Assembly (NCBI RefSeq): GCF_000369065.1
Contig: NZ_KB849803.1
Span: 186,001 to 250,000, forward strand
Length of the DNA: 64,000 nucleotides
From: Acinetobacter haemolyticus CIP 64.3 = MTCC 9819
GTDB taxonomy: Bacteria; Pseudomonadota; Gammaproteobacteria; Pseudomonadales; Moraxellaceae
Direction of reading: 5' to 3'
This document shows positions 17,924-27,519 of this stretch, piece by piece. Under the pieces are notes generated by a model. It did not search any database, was not told where the DNA came from, and was given only the letters and a program-made list of their open reading frames with translations. A program made the translations under genes and the position numbers. Numbering within the stretch: the stretch's first letter is position 1; the number at the start of each line of letters is the position of its first letter.

Positions 17924-19336
17924 ATGGACGTATTAGAGAAAGCACTTTTGGTTGATGAGCTCAAAAGTCTGATTGAGGGGCTCAGTGATGATAAAGCATC
18001 ACTGTTTGAAATTGCGAAAGCAAAACAACGAATTAAAGATATTTGCGCATCTTGCGACGATCCTACTTTTCAAGATCAAATTACACCGTTCAAGGCATTT
18101 ATTCAAAATGAAGAGTTTTCCAACGAAGAGTTGAGTCACCATGGTTTTGCCATGACATATCGAGGCACCTATAACTTTATGGGTCGTGTTGAAAATGCAT
18201 TATTCGCCTCTGGAGATATGGGGTGGGCTGCATTACGACAAGCTCAACTTTGGCAAGTTTGGGTGATTCGTCCAGCATTATCTTTTCTGAAAAGCCCATG
18301 GATGCCATCATCCCATGATGCATTACAATGGTTAAAAAACCATGCCAGTGAATATATAAAAACAGATCATGAACTTGAAACGCTGATTCCTGTTTTAGAA
18401 CCTATACAAGCATCTTCAAATACAAATCACCAAGCTCAAACTGATATCTTATCGGTAATCCGAGAAGAAACAGAGCAATTCAAATCTCAGCTTGACGCAA
18501 TCATTCAAGAAAAAATTCAGCCAATCACCACCAAGAGTCACGCTGGCACACCATCGACTATCAAATCATCTTATCGTAGTCCTAGCAATCTCAACAAAGC
18601 GAAACCTGTGACTTTAAATGATTTCAATTTAGATGGCTTTCTCTGTCGCCTAGAACGCGTCAATGCTCGCCATTTTCCATCCTTATATCGTGTTGATATG
18701 CACAACGAGATGGATCAGAACATCAAAATTGATTGGTTATATCTCAAAGCGGAAAATGAAGCCCAACCTGTTTGGGAGTCCACACAGATTTTTATTGCTG
18801 AGCAACTGTATGCTCAAGGACAATTTTCACATTACGTGGTTTTGGTAGGAACACATAATACTGAATATGCAACGTCTATCTTGCAGTCCTATACCAACCA
18901 ACAACATACTCAAACCAGCTCTATCCACCAAACCAGCTGGAGAAATTTCAAACAGCATTATCATCAACATGAAAGCTTATTTAATGAATGTATTATGAAT
19001 GGCAGCTTGATATGGCAACGTGATCAACGTGCTTATCCTTATATTCCGGCATCATTTATCAATACACAAAAATTCATTCCATTTGAAGAAACTGCCGCCA
19101 CCTTTTTCACACCAGTTATCTTATTAAGAGAACGTCATAAAATCCGTGTGATTCATGGCGCTGAACGCGTCAAACTGTCCAGTGAAGATCAGGCTTATCC
19201 TTATTTGTTATTAGATCGAGCAGATGGTTATACCTGGCAATTGATTCGCCAAGCAATTAGTCGTTTACCACAACCCATCTCAGTACACGATTTATATCAA
19301 GCTTTAGAAAATAGTGCGATCTCGGAGTCTTCTTAA
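17924..19336 (+). CDS. Hypothetical cytoplasmic protein, 470 aa
   Basis: A soluble protein without signal peptide or membrane segment. Residues 1-160 are helical, 160-230 a low-complexity Gln/Ser/Lys linker with a helical stretch (IREETEQFKSQLDAIIQEKIQP), and 230-470 a mixed alpha/beta domain rich in Tyr and His. AAGGAAACAATAG gives a good ribosome binding site before the ATG. It is followed by an exported outer-membrane-like protein on the same strand. No family is recognised and no catalytic motif stands out. Confidence 0.75.
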   Translation: MDVLEKALLVDELKSLIEGLSDDKASLFEIAKAKQRIKDICASCDDPTFQDQITPFKAFIQNEEFSNEELSHHGFAMTYRGTYNFMGRVENALFASGDMGWAALRQAQLWQVWVIRPALSFLKSPWMPSSHDALQWLKNHASEYIKTDHELETLIPVLEPIQASSNTNHQAQTDILSVIREETEQFKSQLDAIIQEKIQPITTKSHAGTPSTIKSSYRSPSNLNKAKPVTLNDFNLDGFLCRLERVNARHFPSLYRVDMHNEMDQNIKIDWLYLKAENEAQPVWESTQIFIAEQLYAQGQFSHYVVLVGTHNTEYATSILQSYTNQQHTQTSSIHQTSWRNFKQHYHQHESLFNECIMNGSLIWQRDQRAYPYIPASFINTQKFIPFEETAATFFTPVILLRERHKIRVIHGAERVKLSSEDQAYPYLLLDRADGYTWQLIRQAISRLPQPISVHDLYQALENSAISESS

Positions 19337-19547
19337 AGAACAGTACCTTTTTTTATGGTTTTATTGTATCGACACCGTGATCATTTACACCTTCTAACCA
19401 AGCATGATAATAAGGGCCGAGAAATATATTTACTCCGCCCTTTTCCTTGTTTTATATAATTAAATTGCTGTTTTTTGTTTCTGTAACTTGCTTTTGACAG
19501 ATGAATCATCAAAAGTGAAACCAAGAACAATATATAAAGCATGCATT

Positions 19548-20684
19548 ATGGCAATTTCTATCAGAACGGTATCAACACCTTTATTTTATTGCTTCGCAAC
19601 ATTATCTTTGGCTGCGATCAATACCTGCTATGCAGAAACAGATTTGGATACGATTGTGCAGCAACAAACTCCAACATCTCCCGCTCATACGGCACCTACA
19701 GAAAGCTGGTTAGGTTATATTCCCAAATTTGTAGATGCAACACCGACAGTATTCCCTGAGCAATCGAATCAACCCGTTGTGCCACCTATTAAGGAAACAG
19801 AAGATAAGACATGGGTGGATAAACAACAACGCCATATCCGAGAATGGGCAGATCGCACGTCAGTGAAAATTGATAATTGGTTTGGTGAAATTGATCCAGA
19901 TAAACCAGCTTCAGCAACAATTCGCGTCATGCTTGATAATTACTGGAATGAATATGACAACTATGAGGTTAAACCACGTATTCGCGGTAAGATCAAATTA
20001 CCGACTCTGGAAAAACGGTTAAGCTTAGTTTTTGGCGATGACTCTTTAGATGATGAGTTCGATAATCATATCAGCAGTATTAACCAGCAACCGAATCAAG
20101 ATCCAGATAAAAGATTTAGCTCAAAACAAACTCGCGATAGTAATGGCTCTGTTGCATTACGTTTCTCTGATTTATCAAAAAGACTCCCCTTTGAAACCAA
20201 TGCTGATCTTGGTCTCCGGTCTGGTAGTGATATTTATCTGCGATTGAGAGCAAAGAAAAACTGGGAGTTAGAACATGACTTTAGCTTCAATGCTGAACAA
20301 ATCTATCGTTATGGCAGTAAAAGTGAAAATTATCTACGTACCAATCTAGAACTCATCCATGCTCGTCCGAATCAACCCTTTTTATCCAATCAATTCAGTC
20401 TTACTTATGCAGACAAGCAAGATGATGACCTTAGATGGGATAATCGTACCTTCCGTGAACATCAATTCTTTGCGCATAATCGATTTAATTATGGCATCTA
20501 TACAGGGGGTTACTATAATGATAATGATTTACGCTTAAATAGCTGGGGTCCATTTGTATCATGGCGCCAACCGCTATGGCGTGAATGGTTCTATGTGCAA
20601 GGTGACCTAAACTACTTTAATGATCATCGTGAAGATCGCAATCATTATGTGAGTACCTTCCTCCGTCTTGAGACCTTATTCTAA
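19548..20684 (+). CDS. Putative outer-membrane beta-barrel protein
   Basis: A 378-residue exported protein. I chose the ATG at 19548, which places a Sec signal peptide at residues 1-30, cleaved after TCYA; a TTG at 19488 would add 20 residues before it. After a Pro/Thr-rich segment, the C-terminal ~220 residues alternate polar and aromatic/hydrophobic residues in short strands with acidic turns (DIYLRLRAKKNWELEHDFS). The last residue is Phe, as expected for a BAM-assembled barrel. No family is recognised. A strong bidirectional terminator follows. Confidence 0.72.
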   Translation: MAISIRTVSTPLFYCFATLSLAAINTCYAETDLDTIVQQQTPTSPAHTAPTESWLGYIPKFVDATPTVFPEQSNQPVVPPIKETEDKTWVDKQQRHIREWADRTSVKIDNWFGEIDPDKPASATIRVMLDNYWNEYDNYEVKPRIRGKIKLPTLEKRLSLVFGDDSLDDEFDNHISSINQQPNQDPDKRFSSKQTRDSNGSVALRFSDLSKRLPFETNADLGLRSGSDIYLRLRAKKNWELEHDFSFNAEQIYRYGSKSENYLRTNLELIHARPNQPFLSNQFSLTYADKQDDDLRWDNRTFREHQFFAHNRFNYGIYTGGYYNDNDLRLNSWGPFVSWRQPLWREWFYVQGDLNYFNDHREDRNHYVSTFLRLETLF

Positions 20685-20740
20685 CGAAGATGATTTTTTA
20701 GACATTACTGTGGATAACTTTAGACTTATCCATAAATATA

Positions 20741-20771
20741 AAAAACCTCTGCCAACAAAGCAGAGGTTTTC
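20741..20771. terminator. Bidirectional terminator between the barrel protein gene and htpG
   Basis: Stem AACCTCTGC (20744-20752) with GCAGAGGTT (20760-20768), flanked by an A run on the left and a T run on the right. It serves the two convergent genes. Confidence 0.88.
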
Positions 20772-20784
20772 CGAATAATTTATT

Positions 20785-22704
20785 TTACTTCAATAACAAC
20801 TCATTAATACGCTTCACATAAGCAGCAGGATCTTCAGGTAAACCACCTTCTGCAATCACCGCTTGGTCAAAGATTACATTCGCAAGATCATCAAATTGCG
20901 CTGAGCTCTCAAGTTTTTTCACCAATGGATGCTCTGGATTAATTTCCAAAGTCGGCTTGACCTCTGGAACTGCTTGCCCTGCTTGCTTCAGCATACGAAT
21001 CAATTGAGAAGAAAGTTCACCCTCACTGGTGACTAAACACGCAGGAGAGTCAACTAAACGTGTAGTGACACGAACCTCTTTAGTTTTGTCTTTTAATGAG
21101 TTACTTAAACGCTCAACGACTGGTTTAAATTGCTCTGCGGCTTCTTCAAGTGCTTTTTTCTCGTCAGCATCTTGTAAATCACCTAAGTCCACGGCGCCTT
21201 TAGAGACATTCTGTAATGGTGTACCATCGAACTCATGCACAAAATTCATTGCCCAGTCGTCAACGCGATCTGCCATTAACAATACTTCAATGCCTTTTTT
21301 CTTAAACAACTCAAGCTGCGGTGAGTTTTTTGCAGCCGTTAAGCTATCGGCAGTCACGTAATAAATTGCTTTCTGCCCTTCTTTCATACGTGCTTTGTAG
21401 TCCGCAAAAGAAGTTGAAATCTCATCATTATTTGACGTCGCGTAACGTAATAGTTTCAAAATACGTTCACGATTGCCAAAATCTTCACCTAAACCTTCTT
21501 TAATTACAGAACCAAATTCTGAATAGAATTTTTTAAATTTCTCTTGGTCTTTTTCATCTTCTGATTTTGCCAAACCATCTAATAAGGTTAATACACGGCG
21601 CGCATTCCCTTCACGAATGGTTTTCACATCACGACTTTCTTGTAGTAATTCACGACTGACATTCAATGGTAAATCGGCACTATCCACTACACCTTGGACA
21701 AAACGTAAATAGTTTGGAATCAAGTTGTCTGCTTCATCCATGATGAATACACGTTTTACATACAACTTAATGCCGGCTTTGGCTTCACGAGTAAATAAAT
21801 CCTGTTTTGCCTGACTTGGGATGTACAGCAATTGCGTATATTCCGTACTTCCCTCTACTCGATTGTGTGTCCAAGCGAGAGGTTCAGCAAAATCATGACT
21901 TAAATTCTTATAAAACTCGATATACTGTTCTTCAGTGATTTCACTCTTGCTACGTGTCCATAATGCACTTGCAGAGTTAATCGCTTCCCATTCATCAGTT
22001 TTGACCATTTGACCGCCTTTTGGCTCTTCACCCTCAGCGACCTCTTCTTCTTGCCAGACTTCTTTTTGCATTTCAATCGGCAAACTGATGTGGTCTGAAT
22101 ATTTATTAACGATTTGTTTAACTTTCCAAGATTCTAAGTATTCAAGTGCATCATTACGTAAATGTAAAATAATATCGGTACCACGGGTTTCTTTATCGAT
22201 GCTTTGAACTTCAAACTCACCTGTTCCACCACTGATCCAGCGTACACCTTCTGCTACATCCAAACCCGCACGACGAGATTCAACGGTAATTTTATCAGCA
22301 ACAATAAAACCTGAGTAAAAGCCCACACCAAACTGACCAATCAACTGCGCATCTGCTTTTTGATCACCTGTTAGTTTAGACATGAAATCCTTGGTACCTG
22401 ATTTTGCAATCGTTCCGAGGTTATCAATCGCTTCCTGCTGACTTAAACCAATACCATTATCAGAAATTGTCAGTGTCTTATTGTCTTTATCAAGTGTTAC
22501 ACGCACACGTAAGTTTGGATCATTTTCATAATATTCAGGGTGATTAATCCCCTCAAAGCGTAATTTATCGCAAGCATCTGACGCATTCGAAATGAGTTCA
22601 CGCAAGAAAATTTCTGGGTTGGAATAGAGAGAATGCGTCACTAAATGCAATAACTGAGCAACTTCAGCTTGGAAACTATAATTCTGTGAGGCTTGTTCAC
22701 TCAT
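20785..22704 (-). CDS. htpG: Molecular chaperone HtpG (bacterial Hsp90)
   Basis: HtpG is the cytosolic Hsp90 chaperone, an ATP-driven dimer. The 639-residue protein has the Bergerat ATPase boxes [10 protein letters not shown] near residue 36, DNGIGLS near 80-90 and [11 protein letters not shown] near 120. The middle domain ([28 protein letters not shown]) and the C-terminal dimerisation domain follow. GGAGTG precedes the ATG. The upstream region resembles a sigma-32 promoter (see the promoter entry). Normal length and motif set. Confidence 0.98.
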   Translation of the reverse strand: MSEQASQNYSFQAEVAQLLHLVTHSLYSNPEIFLRELISNASDACDKLRFEGINHPEYYENDPNLRVRVTLDKDNKTLTISDNGIGLSQQEAIDNLGTIAKSGTKDFMSKLTGDQKADAQLIGQFGVGFYSGFIVADKITVESRRAGLDVAEGVRWISGGTGEFEVQSIDKETRGTDIILHLRNDALEYLESWKVKQIVNKYSDHISLPIEMQKEVWQEEEVAEGEEPKGGQMVKTDEWEAINSASALWTRSKSEITEEQYIEFYKNLSHDFAEPLAWTHNRVEGSTEYTQLLYIPSQAKQDLFTREAKAGIKLYVKRVFIMDEADNLIPNYLRFVQGVVDSADLPLNVSRELLQESRDVKTIREGNARRVLTLLDGLAKSEDEKDQEKFKKFYSEFGSVIKEGLGEDFGNRERILKLLRYATSNNDEISTSFADYKARMKEGQKAIYYVTADSLTAAKNSPQLELFKKKGIEVLLMADRVDDWAMNFVHEFDGTPLQNVSKGAVDLGDLQDADEKKALEEAAEQFKPVVERLSNSLKDKTKEVRVTTRLVDSPACLVTSEGELSSQLIRMLKQAGQAVPEVKPTLEINPEHPLVKKLESSAQFDDLANVIFDQAVIAEGGLPEDPAAYVKRINELLLK

Positions 22705-22749
22705 ACATCACTCCTTATTTGTGAGGCTTATCTATTTGCAATGATTTAT

Positions 22750-22776
22750 GAATGGTGGATAACTCCAATTTTTCAA
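22750..22776 (-). promoter_or_regulatory. Candidate sigma-32 (heat-shock) promoter of htpG
   Basis: On the minus strand, ATTGAAA (core TTGAAA, complement of 22771-22776) and CACCATTC (complement of 22750-22757) are separated by 13 bases. The heat-shock consensus is CTTGAAA ... CCCCATNT. The position, about 45-70 bases before the htpG start codon, is suitable. Confidence 0.5.
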
Positions 22777-22833
22777 TGCTTGTTTTTGAATTTTTACATC
22801 GAATCAATCCAAAATTAAGATCATAACCACAAA

Positions 22834-22857
22834 AAAACCTCACATTTGTGAGGTTTT
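22834..22857. terminator. Terminator of the OmpW gene
   Basis: A near-perfect 11-base stem (AAAACCTCACA with TGTGAGGTTTT) ends in T on both strands, just after the stop of the minus-strand OmpW gene. Confidence 0.82.
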
Positions 22858-22873
22858 AAAGAACGAATGAAGC

Positions 22874-23476
22874 TTAGAATTTATAGCTATAACCAAGTGT
22901 ATATACCATTGGATTGATATCTAAGTCAGTCAGTTTTGTACCATTTAATCTTACTTCAGGCTTTAATTGAGCATAACGTGCATCAAAGAATACCCCCCAA
23001 TTTTTCGCATCAGCAGGCTGGAAAGTAAAACCGAGTTGCCCCGCAAAACCGAAGTCATCTTTCACTTTAATTTTCTCACCTGATAACGGACCGACTGTTT
23101 TTTCATCCCATGCAAGAAATGCGGTTCCACCCACACCGATATAAGGCGTAAAAGCAGTTGAGTTCTTAAAATTATATTTGGCAGTAATGGTAGGTGGTAA
23201 ATGTTTGAGCTTCACCACTTTCGTTCCGTCTAAAGAAACATCATGTGATATTGGTGTTGCTAGTAATAATTCAGCTGAGAATGGTGTATCCCCGAAAAAG
23301 TACTCGACTGACGGTGTAAAAGCAAATTCATAATCTGCTTTTAAAGTTCCCACATCAGCTATGGTTGTTTTATCTGTTGGAGCAATAACACTTGCTCCGA
23401 CTTTAACCTGGAAACCTCCAGCAAAAACAGTTGAAGACATCCCCAATAAACTAACAACTAATAATTTTTTTAACAT
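22874..23476 (-). CDS. ompW: OmpW family outer-membrane protein
   Basis: A 200-residue eight-stranded beta-barrel. The signal peptide is residues 1-19, ending in VFA before GGFQVKVGASV. The family landmarks are present: the early GFQVKVGAS strand, the long strand TPSVEYFFGDTPFSAELLLATP, LKHLPPTITAKYNF, FTPYIGVGGTAF, and a C-terminal strand ending YSYKF with the Phe needed for assembly. OmpW proteins form narrow hydrophobic channels. The gene stands alone with a terminator. Long AT-rich sequence lies upstream. Confidence 0.9.
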   Translation of the reverse strand: MLKKLLVVSLLGMSSTVFAGGFQVKVGASVIAPTDKTTIADVGTLKADYEFAFTPSVEYFFGDTPFSAELLLATPISHDVSLDGTKVVKLKHLPPTITAKYNFKNSTAFTPYIGVGGTAFLAWDEKTVGPLSGEKIKVKDDFGFAGQLGFTFQPADAKNWGVFFDARYAQLKPEVRLNGTKLTDLDINPMVYTLGYSYKF

Positions 23477-23924
23477 TTAAATAACCTCTTTAATAAAAAA
23501 TAAAAACTTACATATTTATAATAATCATGAGTTTTGAAATTATGCAATACATATTAATTCTGACTATTTTAATCATATTTTCAAGCATATGATTCAAAAG
23601 GATATATATTTGTAAATATATGTAACAAAAACCAAACCCTAGCATTTTAGTTTAGTTTAAACATATGAAAACCAAGCTTTTTTATCAACTTTAATCATTA
23701 AAAACACATCGTTTTAAATAGAATTTATTTTATATATTTTAGTTTAAATTTATAAAATAAATGAAAAAGAAATCACAACAAAGTCAAAAAATGTCACTTT
23801 AATACCCAATTATTAAGTTTTTATCTATTTTTATCCTCCATCTTTTTAAAATCGTTTCGATTATTAATTAGCGAATAGAAAATATCTTTTAATCTGAGTT
23901 TTATACTTTATTATTTCTTAATAT
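23477..23924. other. AT-rich intergenic region upstream of ompW
   Basis: About 450 bases of very AT-rich sequence between two minus-strand genes. It should hold the ompW promoter. I see no open frame with a ribosome binding site, no RNA fold and no repeat. Confidence 0.5.
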
Positions 23925-23949
23925 AAGAAGGCCCTAAAAGAGCCTTCTT
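23925..23949 (-). terminator. Terminator of the antiporter gene
   Basis: AAGAAGGC (23925-23932) pairs with GCCTTCTT (23942-23949) around a 9-base loop, directly downstream of the minus-strand antiporter stop codon. The T run is short. Confidence 0.65.
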
Positions 23950-23958
23950 TATTCTTTC

Positions 23959-25323
23959 CTATAGAACCATCGCTGCAATCCACCCAAAAACCAATAATGG
24001 CAGATTAAAATGTAAAAATGTCGGGACAACCGTATCTCGCATATGATCATGTTGCCCGTCGATATTTAAACCTGAAGTCGGCCCTAGAGTTGAATCGGAT
24101 GCTGGTGAGCCTGCATCTCCCAAAGCAGCGGCCGTTCCTATAAGCGCAATTGTTGCCATAGGACTAAAACCGAATTGCAAACACAAAGGTACATACATGA
24201 TTGCCAAAATTGGCACCGTGGAAAATGAAGAACCAATCCCTAAAGTAATCAATAATCCAACCAACAACATCACAAAAGCAGCAAGTGCCTTACTATCCCC
24301 AATCCATCCTGCAGTCGCTTTTACCAACTCAGGAACTTGATGTGTTGCCTCAATCACCGCAGCAAAACCTTGAGCTGCAATCATGGTAAAGCCGACCAAT
24401 GCCATCATTCTCATTCCACTCACGATAACATCGTCAGCTTCTTTCCATTTAAAAATCCCAGCACAACTCAGAATTGCAACGCCCACTAATCCAGCAACAA
24501 TCATAGAATCCGAGTAAAGCTGAACAATAATGGTTGCAATCACGGCAAAAGCTGCCATAAATAAGGTAAATCGTGCAATTTGTGGTGCTTGTTGCTCCTG
24601 TGCCATTTCGCCCACGATACTTCGTGTCACATTATGCAAGGGCTTATCTTCATATACTCGTGGCTTACGGTAGCTCACAAATAAAGCAGTCAACATGCCA
24701 AGAAACATCCCCCCCACAGGGATAATCATAGCGCGAGGAATTTGATCATTGCTGATTTGCAAACCATAACTCTGACCAAAATGATTGATGTTATGTGCGA
24801 GAATATCATTCAAAAATATTGCGCCAAATCCCATCGGCAAGAACATATAAGTTGCGACTAAGCCAAATGTAAGCACGCAAGCTACCGCTCTACGGTCTAA
24901 CCGTAAATGATTAAACACAATGAGTAACGGTGGAATGAGTACAGGAATAAAAGCGATATGTACAGGAATAACATTCTGCGATGCAATAGCAGCGAGTCCG
25001 ATAGTACTAAAAATGAGAAATTTCACCTGCTTTTGCGCACGAATATCTGCATCATTTTTAAGACTTTTAACCAGTTTATAGGCCAGAAGATCAGGCAACC
25101 CCGAACGAGCCAAAGCTAAGGCAAACGCACCTAAAACACCATAAGCGAGTGCGATTTTCGCACCACCACCCAAACCATTGTTGAATGCATCTAAAGTGCC
25201 TTGTAGCCCTAAACCAGCCAATAAGCCGCCAGTCAAAGCACCAATGACCAATGCAAATACCACTGGAACACGCCCCAAGGAGAGGCCGAACATGACAGCA
25301 ACCGCTGCAATAATTGCAAACAT
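23959..25323 (-). CDS. Na+/H+ antiporter family protein (NhaC/YuiF-like)
   Basis: A 454-residue inner-membrane transporter with about 11-12 hydrophobic segments and very short loops. The arrangement with NGLGGGAKIALAYGVLGAFALALARSG near the N-terminus and GDAGSPASDSTLGPTSGLN near the C-terminus is typical of the NhaC/YuiF branch of the ion-transporter superfamily. Members of this branch include sodium/proton antiporters and the predicted histidine permease YuiF, so the substrate is uncertain. Monocistronic, with its own terminator. Confidence 0.85.
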   Translation of the reverse strand: MFAIIAAVAVMFGLSLGRVPVVFALVIGALTGGLLAGLGLQGTLDAFNNGLGGGAKIALAYGVLGAFALALARSGLPDLLAYKLVKSLKNDADIRAQKQVKFLIFSTIGLAAIASQNVIPVHIAFIPVLIPPLLIVFNHLRLDRRAVACVLTFGLVATYMFLPMGFGAIFLNDILAHNINHFGQSYGLQISNDQIPRAMIIPVGGMFLGMLTALFVSYRKPRVYEDKPLHNVTRSIVGEMAQEQQAPQIARFTLFMAAFAVIATIIVQLYSDSMIVAGLVGVAILSCAGIFKWKEADDVIVSGMRMMALVGFTMIAAQGFAAVIEATHQVPELVKATAGWIGDSKALAAFVMLLVGLLITLGIGSSFSTVPILAIMYVPLCLQFGFSPMATIALIGTAAALGDAGSPASDSTLGPTSGLNIDGQHDHMRDTVVPTFLHFNLPLLVFGWIAAMVL

Positions 25324-25399
25324 AACTCTGAACTAAATGAAACGAGGGCGCCATTTTAGCAGAGTTTAAATTGAGCGATTGCTATCTGGTGTTTTTTAT

Positions 25400-26272
25400 T
25401 TATGCATTTTTCACGATAAATTGACGAATATAATCCGCAATTTTTTCAGGTTGACTCAGTACCGCCCAGTGATTTGCATCCAACTCTACATACTCAAAAT
25501 TTTCAACCCATTTTGGCATTGATTCAGTAATGTATTCTGGACTTACAAAGGCATCACGACGTAATACAATTGCCTGAACAGGACATTGTGCATAGCGCTG
25601 ACGTGGCTGAGTTAAGGATGGAATAAAGTTAGCACGATACAAATTAATTCCATATTTACCATCCGCAACAATATTTGCATTTAATGGTAAACCTTGCTTC
25701 TTCTCAAGACCACTCAAGATTTTCCCCCATCTTTCTGGGCTAAAAAATGTCCATACGGTCGGGGCAAGCAAAGGTAAATGGAATGCGCCGATATACCAAG
25801 ATTTCGTTAACATTTTCAAAACATTGCTTGGTGCGGATTTGAATTTTTCACGTAAATATAAAGATGCATGATCTAAACAAGGCCCTGAAATCGTTGTATA
25901 AGACAACAAACGCCCTTTGAGTTTCGGCTCAGTTGCTGATTCCCATGACTGTAAAGATCCCCAATCATGTGCTGCCATGTGGAAATTGCGGTTTGGTAAA
26001 ACTTGATCAACCACTTCTTGTAGATCCAAAGATAAGCGCGGCAAACGATAATCTTTAATACGTTTTGGAATTGACGATAAGCCCGCACCACGTACGTCAT
26101 AAGTTACAACAAAGTAATCATTTACTAATTTCTCGATGATCGGTTCCCAAACTTCTTGGTTATCTGGATATCCATGCACCAAAACCAATGGTGTCTTTTT
26201 CTGATCTCCCCATGTTTTAACACATAAGGTTTGTTGGTCAGATGTGGTCACTGTTTTTACTTGTACTTGCAT
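25400..26272 (-). CDS. Alpha/beta hydrolase with Asp nucleophile (epoxide hydrolase/dehalogenase-like)
   Basis: A 290-residue cytoplasmic alpha/beta hydrolase. The oxyanion motif HGYPDN is at residues ~34-39. The nucleophile elbow reads AAHDWGS at about 100, so the nucleophile is Asp rather than Ser, as in epoxide hydrolases and haloalkane dehalogenases. The catalytic His is in DANHWAVLS near residue 268. A cap domain lies in between. The substrate is unknown. It is transcribed divergently from the DUF4442 gene. Confidence 0.85.
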   Translation of the reverse strand: MQVQVKTVTTSDQQTLCVKTWGDQKKTPLVLVHGYPDNQEVWEPIIEKLVNDYFVVTYDVRGAGLSSIPKRIKDYRLPRLSLDLQEVVDQVLPNRNFHMAAHDWGSLQSWESATEPKLKGRLLSYTTISGPCLDHASLYLREKFKSAPSNVLKMLTKSWYIGAFHLPLLAPTVWTFFSPERWGKILSGLEKKQGLPLNANIVADGKYGINLYRANFIPSLTQPRQRYAQCPVQAIVLRRDAFVSPEYITESMPKWVENFEYVELDANHWAVLSQPEKIADYIRQFIVKNA

Positions 26273-26387
26273 AACTTTTTCCCATTTTGTTTTTTAAGTG
26301 GCTTGGTCATAAAACAGCCATTGCCAGTGATGCAATAAAAATGATACTTATGGAGTATGAATAGAGTTGCAAGAAAAAAAATTGACC

Positions 26388-26882
26388 ATGAAAGCCTTTT
26401 TCAAAAAAATTCGCACCATTCCAGTTGTGTCTAAATTTATCATCAACCATTATTCACCTTATCGTGGTGCAGGTATCGCGATAGACACCATCGACCTAGA
26501 GAACTATTTTATTCGCGTCAAAATGCCACTGACACGAAAAAATCGTAATATCGTAGGTACACACTTCGGAGGCAGTCTTTATTCAATGGTTGACCCATTT
26601 TATATGCTTCTTCTGATGCATCATCTAGGTCACAAATATATTGTGTGGGATAAAAGTGCCTCGATTAATTTCCTCTCTCCAGGTAGAAATACGGTGTATG
26701 CAGACATAGAATTGAGTGCCGATGAAATTGCGGAAATTAAACGCCTGACCGCAAATTATGAACCAGTCTATAGACATTACACTTTGAATATCATTGATGA
26801 GGCAGGTACACGAATCGCAGAAGTCGAAAAAGTACTTTATATTCGACGTAAAAAACCCAAAGGCAGTTCAAACCAACACTGA
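26388..26882 (+). CDS. DUF4442 hotdog-fold protein (putative thioesterase)
   Basis: A 164-residue protein of the DUF4442 family, a branch of the hotdog thioesterases. Recognisable segments are VKMPLTRKNRNIVGTHFGGSL (the family core, with the His-Gly-Gly type turn), YSMVDPFYMLLL, and WDKSASINFLSPGRN. The ATG at 26388 is chosen; a TTG at 26367 would add seven residues and neither has a convincing ribosome binding site. It is divergent from the alpha/beta hydrolase and ends in a strong terminator. Thioesterase activity is inferred from the fold. Confidence 0.78.
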   Translation: MKAFFKKIRTIPVVSKFIINHYSPYRGAGIAIDTIDLENYFIRVKMPLTRKNRNIVGTHFGGSLYSMVDPFYMLLLMHHLGHKYIVWDKSASINFLSPGRNTVYADIELSADEIAEIKRLTANYEPVYRHYTLNIIDEAGTRIAEVEKVLYIRRKKPKGSSNQH

Positions 26883-26890
26883 TTCAAAAC

Positions 26891-26925
26891 AAAATGCCTG
26901 AAATTTATTTTTTCAGGCATTTTCT
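26891..26925. terminator. Bidirectional terminator
   Basis: A 13-base stem, AAAATGCCTGAAA with TTTCAGGCATTTT, between the convergent DUF4442 and glycine-zipper genes. The arms supply A and T runs on both strands. Confidence 0.88.
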
Positions 26926-26958
26926 TAGCTCTCGTAAAGTGTAGATATATGCTCAACA

Positions 26959-27315
26959 CTATTTCTTTTCTTGGATAGCAGCACCAGCACCACCACCGAT
27001 TGCACCACCAATCGCAGCACCTGAGTCACCACCAAAAATTGCTTTTCCAACCACTGAGCCAATACCAGCACCGACTGCACTGCTCGTGGTTGTACTGCTA
27101 CTACCACCTTTAGCATTTGCACCAACACCTGCGCCTGCTGCGGCACCAACACCTGCACCCAAACCGCCACCGACATGGTTACCTACGCCGCCACCAACTG
27201 CTCCGCCTAACGCTGCTGCACCAATACGCTGATCAGATGCACTCATATTTTGACAGCCTGCAAACATCACCGCCGATAACATTAAAGTAGATACTAAACC
27301 GATTGTTTTTTTCAT
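26959..27315 (-). CDS. Glycine-zipper lipoprotein, copy 1
   Basis: A 118-residue predicted lipoprotein. Lipobox FAGC lies near residue 21, after a short signal peptide (MKKTIGLVSTLMLSAVM). The mature part is almost wholly Gly/Ala repeats of glycine-zipper type (AALGGAVGGGVGNHVGGGLG), able to form membrane-spanning zippers or oligomers. The start is the ATG at 27315; a GTG at 27327 overlaps the ribosome binding site. It is a paralogue of the next upstream gene at 27520-27885. Confidence 0.78.
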   Translation of the reverse strand: MKKTIGLVSTLMLSAVMFAGCQNMSASDQRIGAAALGGAVGGGVGNHVGGGLGAGVGAAAGAGVGANAKGGSSSTTTSSAVGAGIGSVVGKAIFGGDSGAAIGGAIGGGAGAAIQEKK

Positions 27316-27463
27316 GATCGTACTCACTCCTTTTATGCTCTACTGAAAAGCATAATCTTCTTTTATGGGGAATTTGATCACATTGTGTTACCAGTCTGTC
27401 CCAATCGATTGATATTTTGTAAAGTCGTTGCCTTGATGATCACATCACTAAAAGCAAAACTGA

Positions 27464-27491
27464 AAAAGCCCTTATCATCATAAGAGCTTTT
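27464..27491 (-). terminator. Terminator of the second glycine-zipper gene
   Basis: AAAAGCCCTTAT and ATAAGAGCTTTT form an imperfect stem with a four-base loop, just below the stop codon of the minus-strand gene at 27520. T residues follow on the minus strand. Confidence 0.7.
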
Positions 27492-27519
27492 GAATTATTT
27501 AAGCAGTACTGAGCCGATA

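Noticed and set aside
26925..27176. 83-codon Val/Gln-rich minus-strand frame
   Set aside because: Alternate frame of the first glycine-zipper lipoprotein gene, caused by its Gly/Ala repeats.
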